From assembly GCA_964368965.1 (NCBI GenBank), contig CAYJDR010000051.1, positions 1 to 13,071 of the forward strand: a stretch of 13,071 bases of DNA, in the 5' to 3' direction. Shown piece by piece: positions 6,606-13,071 of the stretch; position 1 is the first letter of the stretch; every line of letters starts with the position of its first letter. This stretch comes from CAYJDR01 sp964368965. Lineage in GTDB: Bacteria > Chrysiogenota > Deferribacteres > Deferribacterales > Mucispirillaceae. The position numbers and the translations under genes were made by a program. The notes below the pieces were generated by a model. The model ran no database searches, was not told the origin of the DNA, and saw only the letters and a program-made list of their open reading frames with translations.

Positions 6606-8177
6606 ATGCGTTTAATGAGTAAAGTCACCCTATTTTTATTTATTGTTATTTTAGTTATCATGGTTCCGTCTGTCATTTTAATATGGCAGAACATGCAGCA
6701 AGGCGTTATGGAGCAAGCACATACACGTGCGAAAACTATCTATGAGATGATAGTTGTTACGCGCCAATGGGTTGCAGAAAACGGCGAGCGCATTGAACCT
6801 GTGCCAGCGCAGGCGACTAAAGAGATATCTGAATTTGCCCATGATATGACAACATTTCGCTTCCACATATCTAGCGACAAGCTAATGAACCCTGAAAACG
6901 CACCTAATGAGTTTGAAAAAGAAGCTATTGCACACCTACGTACAGGCGCTATGGAATATTTTAGCGTGACAGGTGCAGACACATTAGACGGCGGTACATA
7001 TAATTATGCAGCACCACTTTTAATAAACGAATCATGTTTAAGTTGTCACGGCATACAAGATTACCGTATAAATGATTTCCGTGGCGTTATATCTGTATCG
7101 TTCCCTATGGAAGAGATCACAGCACCGTTTAAGGATACGAACATCGCTATCTTAACTGTTGTTATTGTTAGCTTAGTTATGGTTATCATCACGGTTTGCT
7201 TATTGATATATCTTATGATTACTAGGCATTTGCTTGTGTTGACTGATGCCGCAAAACTGTTCTCTGCTGGCACGCGTAAGCCTAGTAACTTAAAGACAAA
7301 CGACGAAATGCAAGACCTATCCGAAGCGTTCGACTCTATGACATCGCAGATTGTTGCAAATGAGGACGTCCTCAAAGCGAAGTTAGATGAAGCTGTTGAA
7401 AACTATAAGCGCCTAGTTGTAGAGCTAGATGATAACAATAAGAAGTTGAACTCACTCAATCAATTAAAGACGGACTTTTTAGACTCAATAGCACATGAGA
7501 TTAGAACACCGCTAACGAAGATTCTTTCAAACTCAGAACTATTGACCGACCCTAGAATATTGCAAGATGAGATAATGCGTGACAAGTTCGCCTCTAGTAT
7601 GAAGTTGAGCATCAACTCTATCCGCACGATGTTTAACGATATCATCACGATATCAAGGCTAGAGCATGACCAGCACAAATATCAAAAGATACCTGTAAAG
7701 CTACATAGCCTAGTATCTGAAACGCTTGATATGTTTGAGTTGGATATGATAAGCAAAAACATATCGCCAGTGATAAACGTTAACCGTGAGGACGTAATAC
7801 ATGTCGATGGTGAGACGTTTTCTATCGTTATATCTAACCTAGTTTCAAACGCTATAAAGTATTCGCATGATAACGATAAAATCACGATAGAAGGCTATAC
7901 GGATAACGAGAACGGCAACTACGTCATCACATGTAGGGATAACGGCATAGGTATCCCGCAAGATATGCTGAACAATGTGTTTATACGTTTTTTCCGTGCA
8001 GAGAATGTTAAGAAAACCTATGCAGGCACAGGCTTAGGGTTATCTATCACCCATAGGATTGTGAAAGACCATCACGGCGCTATTGAGATAAAATCAGTTG
8101 AGGGCGAGTATACTCAGGTAATCATCAGGCTACCACTATCAGTTGTAGCAGTAGCCGATGAAGATATTATGAATTAA
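6606..8177 (+). CDS. Membrane sensor histidine kinase with periplasmic c-type haem (DUF3365/Tll0287-like) domain
   Basis: A 523-residue kinase. A first membrane segment (about 8-28), a periplasmic domain (30-178) and a second membrane segment (about 180-205) are followed by a HAMP-like region, a helical linker and the kinase core. The periplasmic part fits the DUF3365 pattern and contains C144-LS-C147-H148, a c-type haem attachment site, so redox state, oxygen, NO or another haem ligand may be sensed. The core has the phosphoacceptor H297 in IAHEIRTPL, an N box (VISNLVSNAIKYS), DNGIGIP, FIRFFRAE and GTGLGLSI. No response regulator gene lies in the window, so its partner is elsewhere. AGAGG lies 14 bases before the ATG, which is rather far, and M4 is an alternative start. 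The stop codon overlaps that of the convergent asparaginase gene. Confidence 0.9.
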   Translation: MRLMSKVTLFLFIVILVIMVPSVILIWQNMQQGVMEQAHTRAKTIYEMIVVTRQWVAENGERIEPVPAQATKEISEFAHDMTTFRFHISSDKLMNPENAPNEFEKEAIAHLRTGAMEYFSVTGADTLDGGTYNYAAPLLINESCLSCHGIQDYRINDFRGVISVSFPMEEITAPFKDTNIAILTVVIVSLVMVIITVCLLIYLMITRHLLVLTDAAKLFSAGTRKPSNLKTNDEMQDLSEAFDSMTSQIVANEDVLKAKLDEAVENYKRLVVELDDNNKKLNSLNQLKTDFLDSIAHEIRTPLTKILSNSELLTDPRILQDEIMRDKFASSMKLSINSIRTMFNDIITISRLEHDQHKYQKIPVKLHSLVSETLDMFELDMISKNISPVINVNREDVIHVDGETFSIVISNLVSNAIKYSHDNDKITIEGYTDNENGNYVITCRDNGIGIPQDMLNNVFIRFFRAENVKKTYAGTGLGLSITHRIVKDHHGAIEIKSVEGEYTQVIIRLPLSVVAVADEDIMN

Positions 8178-9142
8178 GCAAATAGTTTTGCTATTTCTTC
8201 TTTGTCAGTTGTTAGCCCAAGTGCTAGCATAAGCTTTAGCCTAGATTGCAGTGTGTTGTGCCCTTTAGATAGTATAACGCCCATGCCTTCAAGCACAGCG
8301 CCAGCGCCACCGTATGCATATACGCCTAGTGTTTTACCGCTATTTGCCCTTGATGAGCATATAACTATCACGCCTTTATCTAAAACTTTTTGTAAGCCAG
8401 CTAACATGCCAGATGGAATGTTACCTCTGCCGAACCCTTCAATAACCAACCCTTTGATATCAGTAGTTGCAAGGTATTCCAGAAAACTGCTATCCATGCC
8501 TGTGTATGCTTTTAAGATAGGTACGTTCAGTTCAAGCTTTTCAGGGTGTAGCTTTGGTAGAGCGTAGGGCTTTGTGCGTATAACGATTTTATCAACATCT
8601 GCATAGCCACAAGCGCCAAACACAGGTGACTTGAATGTATCAACGTTGCATGTGCTTGTTTTTGTAACGGTTGAGCCTAGGTGGATTTCCTCGTTCATTA
8701 CAACAAGTGTGCCAAGTCCTTGAGCGTCGTCACATGCTGCTGTTCTGATAGCGTCATATATGTTTCTAGGCCCCTCAGCAGATAAATCAGCAGCGCCACG
8801 CATAGCGCCAACTATGCAGACAGGCTTGTCTGACCTAACGTATAGGTTAAGGAAGTATGCAGTTTCCTCAAGTGTATCTGTGCCGTGTGTAACAACAACG
8901 CCATCAGCGCCGTTTGCGAACGCTTCTTCTATTTTGTCGCCTAGGTTTTTCATTATTGCTGGTGTCATCTCTGGGCTAGATACTTGTGCAAATTCAACAA
9001 CAGATATATTTGCAACGCCATCTAGCTGAGGCACACCTTCGATAAGGTCCTTACCTGTTACGGCTGGTACAAGCCCTTTCTTTTCCTCGTCATACTTCAT
9101 GCAGATAGTGCCACCAGTTGTGAATACTGTAATATTTTTCAT
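8174..9142 (-). CDS. L-asparaginase, cytoplasmic
   Basis: A 322-residue asparaginase hydrolysing L-asparagine to aspartate and ammonia. The two active-site signatures are clear: TTGGTI near the N-terminus (nucleophile T12) and HGTDTLEET (T88, D89), with K161 in VTKT completing the Thr-Asp-Lys triad. S55-S56 match the substrate-binding serines. There is no signal peptide, so the enzyme should be cytoplasmic, unlike the periplasmic type II enzymes of enteric bacteria. It is the second gene of an operon with the NhaC-family antiporter: 13 bases separate them, and its AAGAGGT ribosome site overlaps the antiporter stop codon. This suggests asparagine use linked to ion-coupled transport. Its own stop overlaps that of the sensor kinase on the other strand. 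A glutaminase-asparaginase activity cannot be excluded. Confidence 0.93.
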   Translation of the reverse strand: MKNITVFTTGGTICMKYDEEKKGLVPAVTGKDLIEGVPQLDGVANISVVEFAQVSSPEMTPAIMKNLGDKIEEAFANGADGVVVTHGTDTLEETAYFLNLYVRSDKPVCIVGAMRGAADLSAEGPRNIYDAIRTAACDDAQGLGTLVVMNEEIHLGSTVTKTSTCNVDTFKSPVFGACGYADVDKIVIRTKPYALPKLHPEKLELNVPILKAYTGMDSSFLEYLATTDIKGLVIEGFGRGNIPSGMLAGLQKVLDKGVIVICSSRANSGKTLGVYAYGGAGAVLEGMGVILSKGHNTLQSRLKLMLALGLTTDKEEIAKLFA

Positions 9143-9155
9143 CGTGTTAAACCTC

Positions 9156-10673
9156 TTATGCTTTTCTATTAGTGAGTGTGTGTGCTGTTTTCAACGCTAT
9201 TAATAATAATGCTATAGAAACAAGCAATGTTATAAACACGTTGCCTGTTGCGCCTGCAACAAGGTAGCCAACTATCGAACAGCCAGCAACGAGTATTGCA
9301 TATGGTAGCTGTGTTTCAACGTGGTTGATATGTGAACAATTTGCACCAGTCGATGATAGGATAGTAGTGTCTGATATCGGTGAGCAATGGTCGCCAAAGA
9401 TAGAGCCAGCAAGCGTAGCAGATAAGCTTATAACAACAAGCTCAGGCGCAACAGCTTGACATACTACAACAACGATAGGGATTAATATACCAAACGTACC
9501 CCAAGATGTGCCGATAGAGAACGAAAGCAAGCCCGCAATCAAGAATATAATAACAGGGATAAGCATAATAGGCATATCAGAGCTTTCAACAATGTGGCTA
9601 ACGTATGGGCCAGTTGAAAGGATTGTGCAAACGCCTTTAATTGTCCACGCTAGTGTTAGGATTGTGCAAGCTGATACCATTGATTTGATACCTAGCACAA
9701 TGCCGTTCATAAAATCGTGGAACACCATAACGCCGCGTGATAGATATAGCACGAATGCAACTAAGATAGCGCCACCGCCACCCATTGCGAGTGCTTTGTT
9801 TGCGTCAGTATCGCCGAACGCCTGGAACAATGTTTTTTCGCTACCGAAATAGCCACCAGTATAAAGCATAGCCATTGTTGCAAGTATAATCAATGATACA
9901 ACAGGGATAACTAAATCCATCACTGTACCTTTTTCAGATATAGCTGTGTTTTCAAACTCGTTATGTGGTTGAGCAATTTTTTTGTTAGTAACTTTTATGC
10001 CTTCGCGTGCCATTTTTTCATACTTTGCCATTGGGCCGAAGTCGAACTTTGTGACAGATAATATAATAACCATAATAATCGTTAATATAGCATATATATT
10101 GTATGGGATAGTTGCGATAAAAGTGCCCATGCCATCAAGCCCAGTATCGCCCATGTATGAGATAACCGAAGCCGCCCACGATGAAACAGGTGCGATAATA
10201 CATATCGGTGCAGCCATTGCATCAATTAGGTATGCGAGTTTTTCACGAGATATTTTGTGTTCGTCTGTGATAGGGCGCATAACCGTGCCGACAGTTAAGC
10301 AGTTGAAGTAGTCATCAATAAATATAATCATACCTAAGAACGACGTCGCAAGCTTAGCCCCAGTAGGCGACTTAGCTTTTTTAGATGCCCACACACCATA
10401 AGCCCTAGCACCACCAGCCATTGTGATAACAGCAACGAGTGAGCCAAGCAAGCAAAGGAATATAATCATCATAGCGTTAAACTCTGATGCCATAAGCGTG
10501 AACATGCCATCAACTGCAACGATAGGGCCACCGCCCGTATGCAATGCATAAATAAATGTACCAGATAAGATACCAATCACAAGCGACGATATAACGTCCT
10601 TAGAGATAAGTGCAAGCGTAATCGCAATAATTGGTGGAACGATAGATAGTATACCTACAGAAATGTTTTCCAT
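9156..10673 (-). CDS. NhaC-family Na+/H+ antiporter
   Basis: A 505-residue multi-spanning membrane protein with about 11-13 hydrophobic segments. Family signatures are visible: FIDDYFNCLTVGTVMRP (118-134, with D120-D121), ISREKLAYLIDAMAAP (141-156), GTSWGTFGI (388-396) and GDHCSPISDTT (427-437). Characterised relatives exchange Na+ for protons, and one (MleN) exchanges malate for lactate, so an organic substrate is possible here. It is the first gene of an operon with a cytoplasmic asparaginase 13 bases downstream, so asparagine or aspartate exchange is an attractive but unproven role. AAGGGG five bases before the ATG supports the start. The upstream region carries two exact palindromes (10699-10711 and 10717-10731) that may regulate it. 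Confidence 0.88.
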   Translation of the reverse strand: MENISVGILSIVPPIIAITLALISKDVISSLVIGILSGTFIYALHTGGGPIVAVDGMFTLMASEFNAMMIIFLCLLGSLVAVITMAGGARAYGVWASKKAKSPTGAKLATSFLGMIIFIDDYFNCLTVGTVMRPITDEHKISREKLAYLIDAMAAPICIIAPVSSWAASVISYMGDTGLDGMGTFIATIPYNIYAILTIIMVIILSVTKFDFGPMAKYEKMAREGIKVTNKKIAQPHNEFENTAISEKGTVMDLVIPVVSLIILATMAMLYTGGYFGSEKTLFQAFGDTDANKALAMGGGGAILVAFVLYLSRGVMVFHDFMNGIVLGIKSMVSACTILTLAWTIKGVCTILSTGPYVSHIVESSDMPIMLIPVIIFLIAGLLSFSIGTSWGTFGILIPIVVVVCQAVAPELVVISLSATLAGSIFGDHCSPISDTTILSSTGANCSHINHVETQLPYAILVAGCSIVGYLVAGATGNVFITLLVSIALLLIALKTAHTLTNRKA

Positions 10674-10698
10674 AATTACCCCTTCATAATAATTAATA

Positions 10699-10711
10699 AT
10701 ATACTGTATAT
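10699..10711. promoter_or_regulatory. Perfect odd palindrome upstream of the antiporter gene
   Basis: ATATAC-T-GTATAT is an exact inverted repeat of 6-bp arms around one base, 26 bp upstream of the antiporter start and within the likely -10/start region for minus-strand transcription. It may be a repressor site. It is AT-rich, so the symmetry could partly be chance. Confidence 0.35.
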
Positions 10712-10716
10712 AATAT

Positions 10717-10731
10717 TTGTGATATTCACAA
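10717..10731. promoter_or_regulatory. TTGTGA-N3-TCACAA palindrome, likely operator
   Basis: Perfect 6-bp arms TTGTGA and TCACAA with spacer TAT, 44 bp upstream of the antiporter ATG, near a plausible -35 position on the minus strand. The half-sites are those of CRP or Rex, but those proteins need a 6-bp centre rather than 3 bp, so the regulator is not identified. Confidence 0.45.
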
Positions 10732-10818
10732 GCGGAAATTTATAAAAGTGTTCGATTGTTATAAAAAATATTAATGTCAATAAATATGAGATAAAAAAAA
10801 TCTTTTTTAAAATATTGC

Positions 10819-10847
10819 TTGACAATTCCTGAAAAGTAATTTAATAA
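10819..10847 (+). promoter_or_regulatory. Promoter of the perR-rubrerythrin operon
   Basis: A consensus -35 TTGACA (10819-10824) is followed by a -10 within 10840-10847 (TTTAAT at 15 bp or TAATAA at 17 bp). The PerR-type box at 10848-10862 begins right after it, covering the expected start point. Confidence 0.6.
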
Positions 10848-10862
10848 TAGTAATCATTACTA
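10848..10862. promoter_or_regulatory. PerR/Fur-type box (7-1-7 inverted repeat)
   Basis: TAGTAAT-C-ATTACTA is a perfect inverted repeat with the 7-1-7 architecture of the PerR box (B. subtilis consensus TTATAATNATTATAA). It lies between the promoter and the perR start, so binding would block transcription. It implies autoregulation and peroxide induction of both perR and the downstream rubrerythrin gene. Confidence 0.75.
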
Positions 10863-10877
10863 CTTAGAGAGAAACAT

Positions 10878-11282
10878 ATGCAAAAATTTTCAAAACAAAG
10901 AGAACTGATATATAATGCAGTAAATGACAACAGGGTACACCCAACGGCTGAAAATATTTATAATTTATTGAAGCCTGAAAACCCACAGTTAAGCCTTGGC
11001 ACAGTTTATAGAAACTTGCAACAATTAGCTGATAAAGGCTTGATAAATAGGCTATCTATGGCAAATATGCCAGATAGGTTCGATGGAAATATCGCGCCGC
11101 ATTACCACACTGTTTGTTCATGTTGTGGCAAGTTGGAAGATGTTTTTGTTGATTATTTCAAAGATATAGATAAAATAGTAGAGGATAGTTTAAATTGCCG
11201 TGTTGAGTCGCACTCGATAGTGTTCAACACTGTATGTTCAGATTGTCTAGAAAAATCAAATGCCAAAAGGGAGGCTATATAA
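10878..11282 (+). CDS. perR: Peroxide-responsive Fur-family repressor, PerR type
   Basis: A 134-residue Fur-superfamily regulator. A winged helix-turn-helix (to about residue 60, with HPTAENIYNLL and SLGTVYRNLQQL) is followed by the dimerisation domain. Residues matching the PerR sensing site are present: H21, D69 in RFDGN, H75, H77 and D88. The aspartate at position 69 is the hallmark separating PerR from Fur in this motif. Structural zinc cysteines are C80/C83 and C120/C123. With Fe(II) bound, such proteins are inactivated by peroxide oxidation of the histidines, releasing repression. The gene has a 7-1-7 box in its own promoter and is followed two bases later by rubrerythrin, whose ribosome site lies within the perR 3' end. 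The protein is slightly shorter at the N-terminus than B. subtilis PerR. Confidence 0.88.
   Translation: MQKFSKQRELIYNAVNDNRVHPTAENIYNLLKPENPQLSLGTVYRNLQQLADKGLINRLSMANMPDRFDGNIAPHYHTVCSCCGKLEDVFVDYFKDIDKIVEDSLNCRVESHSIVFNTVCSDCLEKSNAKREAI
11268..11274 (+). promoter_or_regulatory. Ribosome binding site that fixes the rubrerythrin start
   Basis: AGGGAGG lies within the last codons of perR, ten bases before the ATG at 11285. It shows that translation starts there and not at an in-frame ATG at 11234 inside perR, which would add 17 residues foreign to the family. Confidence 0.8.
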
Positions 11283-11284
11283 TA

Positions 11285-11821
11285 ATGGATCTAAAAGGAA
11301 GCAAAACAGAACAAAATTTACAAACAGCATTCGCAGGCGAATCACAAGCTCGCAACAAGTACACATACTATGCTGGACAAGCTAAGAAAGAAGGCTACAA
11401 CCAAATCGCTGCAATTTTCGAAGAAACTGCAAACAACGAAAAAGAGCACGCTAAATTATGGTTCAAACTTTTCCACGGTATCGGCACTACTGATGCTAAC
11501 CTATTAGACGCTGCAACAGGCGAAAACTACGAGTGGACTGACATGTACGCTACATTCGCTAAAGAAGCTAAAGAAGAAGGCTTTGCTAAAATCGCTTTCT
11601 TATTTGAACAAGTTGCAAAAATCGAGAAAACTCACGAAGAGCGTTACCTAAAATTATTAGACAACGTTAAAAACGGTAAAGTTTTCAAGAAAGACTCTAA
11701 AGAAACAGTATGGGAATGTGGCAACTGTGGACACCTACACATTGGCGAATCTGCATTAGAAATTTGCCCAGTTTGTGACCACCCAAAAGCACACTTTTTC
11801 GTTAGACCAGAGAACTATTAA
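11285..11821 (+). CDS. rbr: Rubrerythrin
   Basis: A 178-residue non-haem iron peroxidase that reduces hydrogen peroxide to water in the cytoplasm of anaerobes. The N-terminal four-helix domain has the diiron ligands E19, E52-x2-H55, E94, E97 and E114-x2-H117. The C-terminal rubredoxin-like domain has C145-x2-C148 and C161-x2-C164. The start at 11285 is preferred over an upstream in-frame ATG at 11234 because AGGGAGG precedes it and the family N-terminus (MDLKGSKTEQNL) begins there. It is co-transcribed with perR (2-bp gap) and ends in a strong terminator at 11835. Electrons would come from rubredoxin or an NAD(P)H reductase encoded elsewhere. Its codon choice differs visibly from the accessory genes, consistent with high expression. 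Confidence 0.96.
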   Translation: MDLKGSKTEQNLQTAFAGESQARNKYTYYAGQAKKEGYNQIAAIFEETANNEKEHAKLWFKLFHGIGTTDANLLDAATGENYEWTDMYATFAKEAKEEGFAKIAFLFEQVAKIEKTHEERYLKLLDNVKNGKVFKKDSKETVWECGNCGHLHIGESALEICPVCDHPKAHFFVRPENY

Positions 11822-11834
11822 TTAGTTAAACATA

Positions 11835-11865
11835 GCTGTGGGGGCGACCTCACAGCACCTTTTTT
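11835..11865 (+). terminator. Intrinsic terminator of the perR-rubrerythrin operon
   Basis: GCTGTGGGG and CCTCACAGC pair as a 9-bp stem with one G-U pair around a GCGA tetraloop (11835-11856), followed by a run of six T (11860-11865). It lies 14 bp after the rubrerythrin stop and separates this operon from the peroxidase gene. Confidence 0.9.
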
Positions 11866-11901
11866 AAGCACTACCCAGTATTATTTAATATGATTTTTCA
11901 C

Positions 11902-11956
11902 GTGCTTTTCGCATGCCAATATAGGTGCGCCTAAAACACGGAGAGATAAAAAGCAC
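11902..11956 (+). promoter_or_regulatory. Structured leader upstream of the cytochrome c peroxidase gene
   Basis: GTGCTTTT (11902-11909) and AAAAGCAC (11949-11956) are an exact 8-bp inverted repeat enclosing 39 nt, inside which TAGG-TGCG-CCTA forms a small hairpin. The element ends nine bases before the ribosome site AAGGAGG (11965-11971). It could fold in the mRNA leader and affect translation. No consensus promoter was recognised in 11866-11901; TATGAT (11889-11894) is a candidate -10 without a good -35. Confidence 0.35.
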
Positions 11957-11979
11957 ATCTTATTAAGGAGGATTATGAG

Positions 11980-13011
11980 ATGAAGAAACTTAGTATCTTA
12001 CTCGCGATGGTTGTTTTCGCAACAACTTCTGCACACGCTGATGCACTTATGGACAAGGCTAAAGAAAACTTTGAGCCAATTCCAGCAACACCAAAAATGT
12101 TAGCAGGCAACCCTGCAACACCTGAAAAAGTTTTCCTAGGCAAACTTTTATTTTTCGAGCCAAGGCTATCTAAAAGCCAGTTAATTAGCTGTAACACTTG
12201 CCACAACTTAAGCTTCGGTGGCGATGACTATCAAGAAACTTCAATCGGTCACGGTTGGCAAAAAGGGCCAAGAAATGCCCCAACAGTTTTAAACTCAGTT
12301 TACAACGCTACACAATTCTGGGATGGCAGAGCGGCTGACTTAGCTGAGCAAGCAAAAGGCCCTATCCAAGCATCTGTTGAGATGGCTGCAACTCCTGAAT
12401 ATGTTGTAGAAGTATTAAACAGCATGCCAGAATATGTTGCATACTTCAAGCAAGCGTTCCCTGGCGAAGCTGATCCTGTAACTTTTGACAACATGGCGAA
12501 AGCTATCGAAGTGTTTGAAGCAACTTTAGTTACTCCAGATTCTAGGTTTGACAAATACTTAGAAGGCAACATGGACGCACTAACTGCACAAGAAAAACGT
12601 GGCTTGAAAGCCTACCTTGATAGCGGTTGTGAAACTTGCCATGCTGGTGTGAACTTCACATCTGAAGGTTTCTACCCATTTGGCGTTGTTGAAAAACCAT
12701 CTGAAGAAATCTTAGCTGGCGATAAAGGCCGTTTCGCTTTAACTGAAGCAACTGATGACGAGTTCGCATTCAAAGCGCCTACATTACGCAACGTTGAATA
12801 CACTGCACCATACTTCCACTCTGGTAAAGTTTGGAGCTTAGAAGAAGCAGTTGCACTAATGAGCTCATCTCAATTAGGTATCGAGTTATCTGACCAACAA
12901 GTTAAGGATATCACAGCTTTCATGAAGACATTAACAGGTAAGCAACCAGTAGTTGTTTATCCTACTATGCCACCTTCTACAGCTGCGACTCCGCAACCAG
13001 TATATAAGTAG
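11980..13011 (+). CDS. Dihaem cytochrome c peroxidase, periplasmic
   Basis: A 343-residue bacterial cytochrome c peroxidase (CcpA/MauG superfamily) reducing hydrogen peroxide to water with electrons from a periplasmic c-type cytochrome. A Sec signal peptide ends at AHA-20 before DALMDK. Two haem attachment motifs are present: C71-NT-C74-H75 and C217-ET-C220-H221. H91 in SIGHGW matches the distal ligand that dissociates on activation, and the C-terminal AVALMSSSQLG (291-300) is the classical motif. Length fits the peroxidases. AAGGAGG eight bases before the ATG supports the start; an ATG at 11975 is out of frame. The last 20 residues are Pro/Thr-rich and extend slightly beyond the core. It has its own terminator and follows the perR-rubrerythrin operon, giving a periplasmic partner to the cytoplasmic peroxide defence. 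Confidence 0.94.
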   Translation: MKKLSILLAMVVFATTSAHADALMDKAKENFEPIPATPKMLAGNPATPEKVFLGKLLFFEPRLSKSQLISCNTCHNLSFGGDDYQETSIGHGWQKGPRNAPTVLNSVYNATQFWDGRAADLAEQAKGPIQASVEMAATPEYVVEVLNSMPEYVAYFKQAFPGEADPVTFDNMAKAIEVFEATLVTPDSRFDKYLEGNMDALTAQEKRGLKAYLDSGCETCHAGVNFTSEGFYPFGVVEKPSEEILAGDKGRFALTEATDDEFAFKAPTLRNVEYTAPYFHSGKVWSLEEAVALMSSSQLGIELSDQQVKDITAFMKTLTGKQPVVVYPTMPPSTAATPQPVYK

Positions 13012-13018
13012 TTTTTAT

Positions 13019-13050
13019 AAGGGGGACTTGATGTCCCCCTTTCTTGTTTA
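13019..13050 (+). terminator. Intrinsic terminator of the cytochrome c peroxidase gene
   Basis: AAGGGGGAC (13019-13027) pairs perfectly with GTCCCCCTT (13033-13041) around a TTGAT loop, followed by a T-rich tract (TTCTTGTTT). It begins eight bases after the peroxidase stop codon. Confidence 0.92.
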
Positions 13051-13071
13051 CGTGTCTTTTATTCAGTGATA

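Noticed and set aside
10717..10731. Rex or CRP site upstream of the antiporter
   Set aside because: The half-sites match, but the 3-bp centre does not fit the 6-bp spacing of either regulator. Kept only as an unassigned palindrome.
11234..11284. In-frame ATG at 11234 as the rubrerythrin start
   Set aside because: It lies inside perR in another frame, has no ribosome site, and would add residues not seen in rubrerythrins. AGGGAGG supports 11285.
11881..11895. Second PerR box before the cytochrome c peroxidase gene
   Set aside because: The AT-rich stretch TTATTTAATATGATT does not form a 7-1-7 inverted repeat.
1..13071. tRNA, rRNA, CRISPR array or insertion sequence
   Set aside because: No cloverleaf-like gene, regular spacer-repeat array or transposase-like reading frame was seen, although covariance models could not be run.

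Overview
The window is 13.1 kb of AT-rich DNA, coding-dense on both strands, from a Gram-negative bacterium with an anaerobic or microaerophilic way of life. Three things point that way: a Tat-exported reductive dehalogenase with a sigma54-type control region, exported c-type haem proteins (a haem-binding sensor kinase and a dihaem cytochrome c peroxidase), and a PerR-rubrerythrin peroxide defence unit. Desulfobacterota, Deferribacterota or Campylobacterota would all fit. The sequence alone does not settle the phylum.

Layout. (1) Positions 112-3867: a reductive dehalogenase gene (rdhA, minus strand) is divergent from a sigma54-dependent activator of the AcoR type (plus strand). The 174-bp gap between them holds a perfect-looking -24/-12 promoter for rdhA, an IHF-consensus site, and a cluster of short repeats that could be the activator's binding sites. 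No rdhB starts in the 111 bp downstream of rdhA. (2) Positions 3868-6554: a hipBA-type toxin-antitoxin pair with a 4-bp start/stop overlap, followed by an AbiH-family abortive-infection gene with its own operator-like promoter. This looks like a small defence cassette. (3) Positions 6606-8177: an orphan membrane histidine kinase with a periplasmic CxxCH haem motif. (4) Positions 8174-10673, minus strand: an NhaC-family antiporter and a cytoplasmic L-asparaginase in one operon. The asparaginase meets the kinase tail to tail with overlapping stop codons. (5) Positions 10819-11865: a perR-rubrerythrin operon with a 7-1-7 PerR-type box in its promoter and a strong terminator. (6) Positions 11980-13050: a periplasmic dihaem cytochrome c peroxidase with its own terminator.

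How the genes fit together: region 1 is a self-contained, probably effector-inducible organohalide module. Regions 5 and 6 form a peroxide defence split between cytoplasm (rubrerythrin) and periplasm (peroxidase). Region 4 suggests asparagine or aspartate use coupled to an ion gradient. Region 2 is accessory defence or stress DNA between the housekeeping blocks. No tRNA, rRNA, CRISPR array or insertion sequence was seen, and no stretch over 300 bp lacks a gene.
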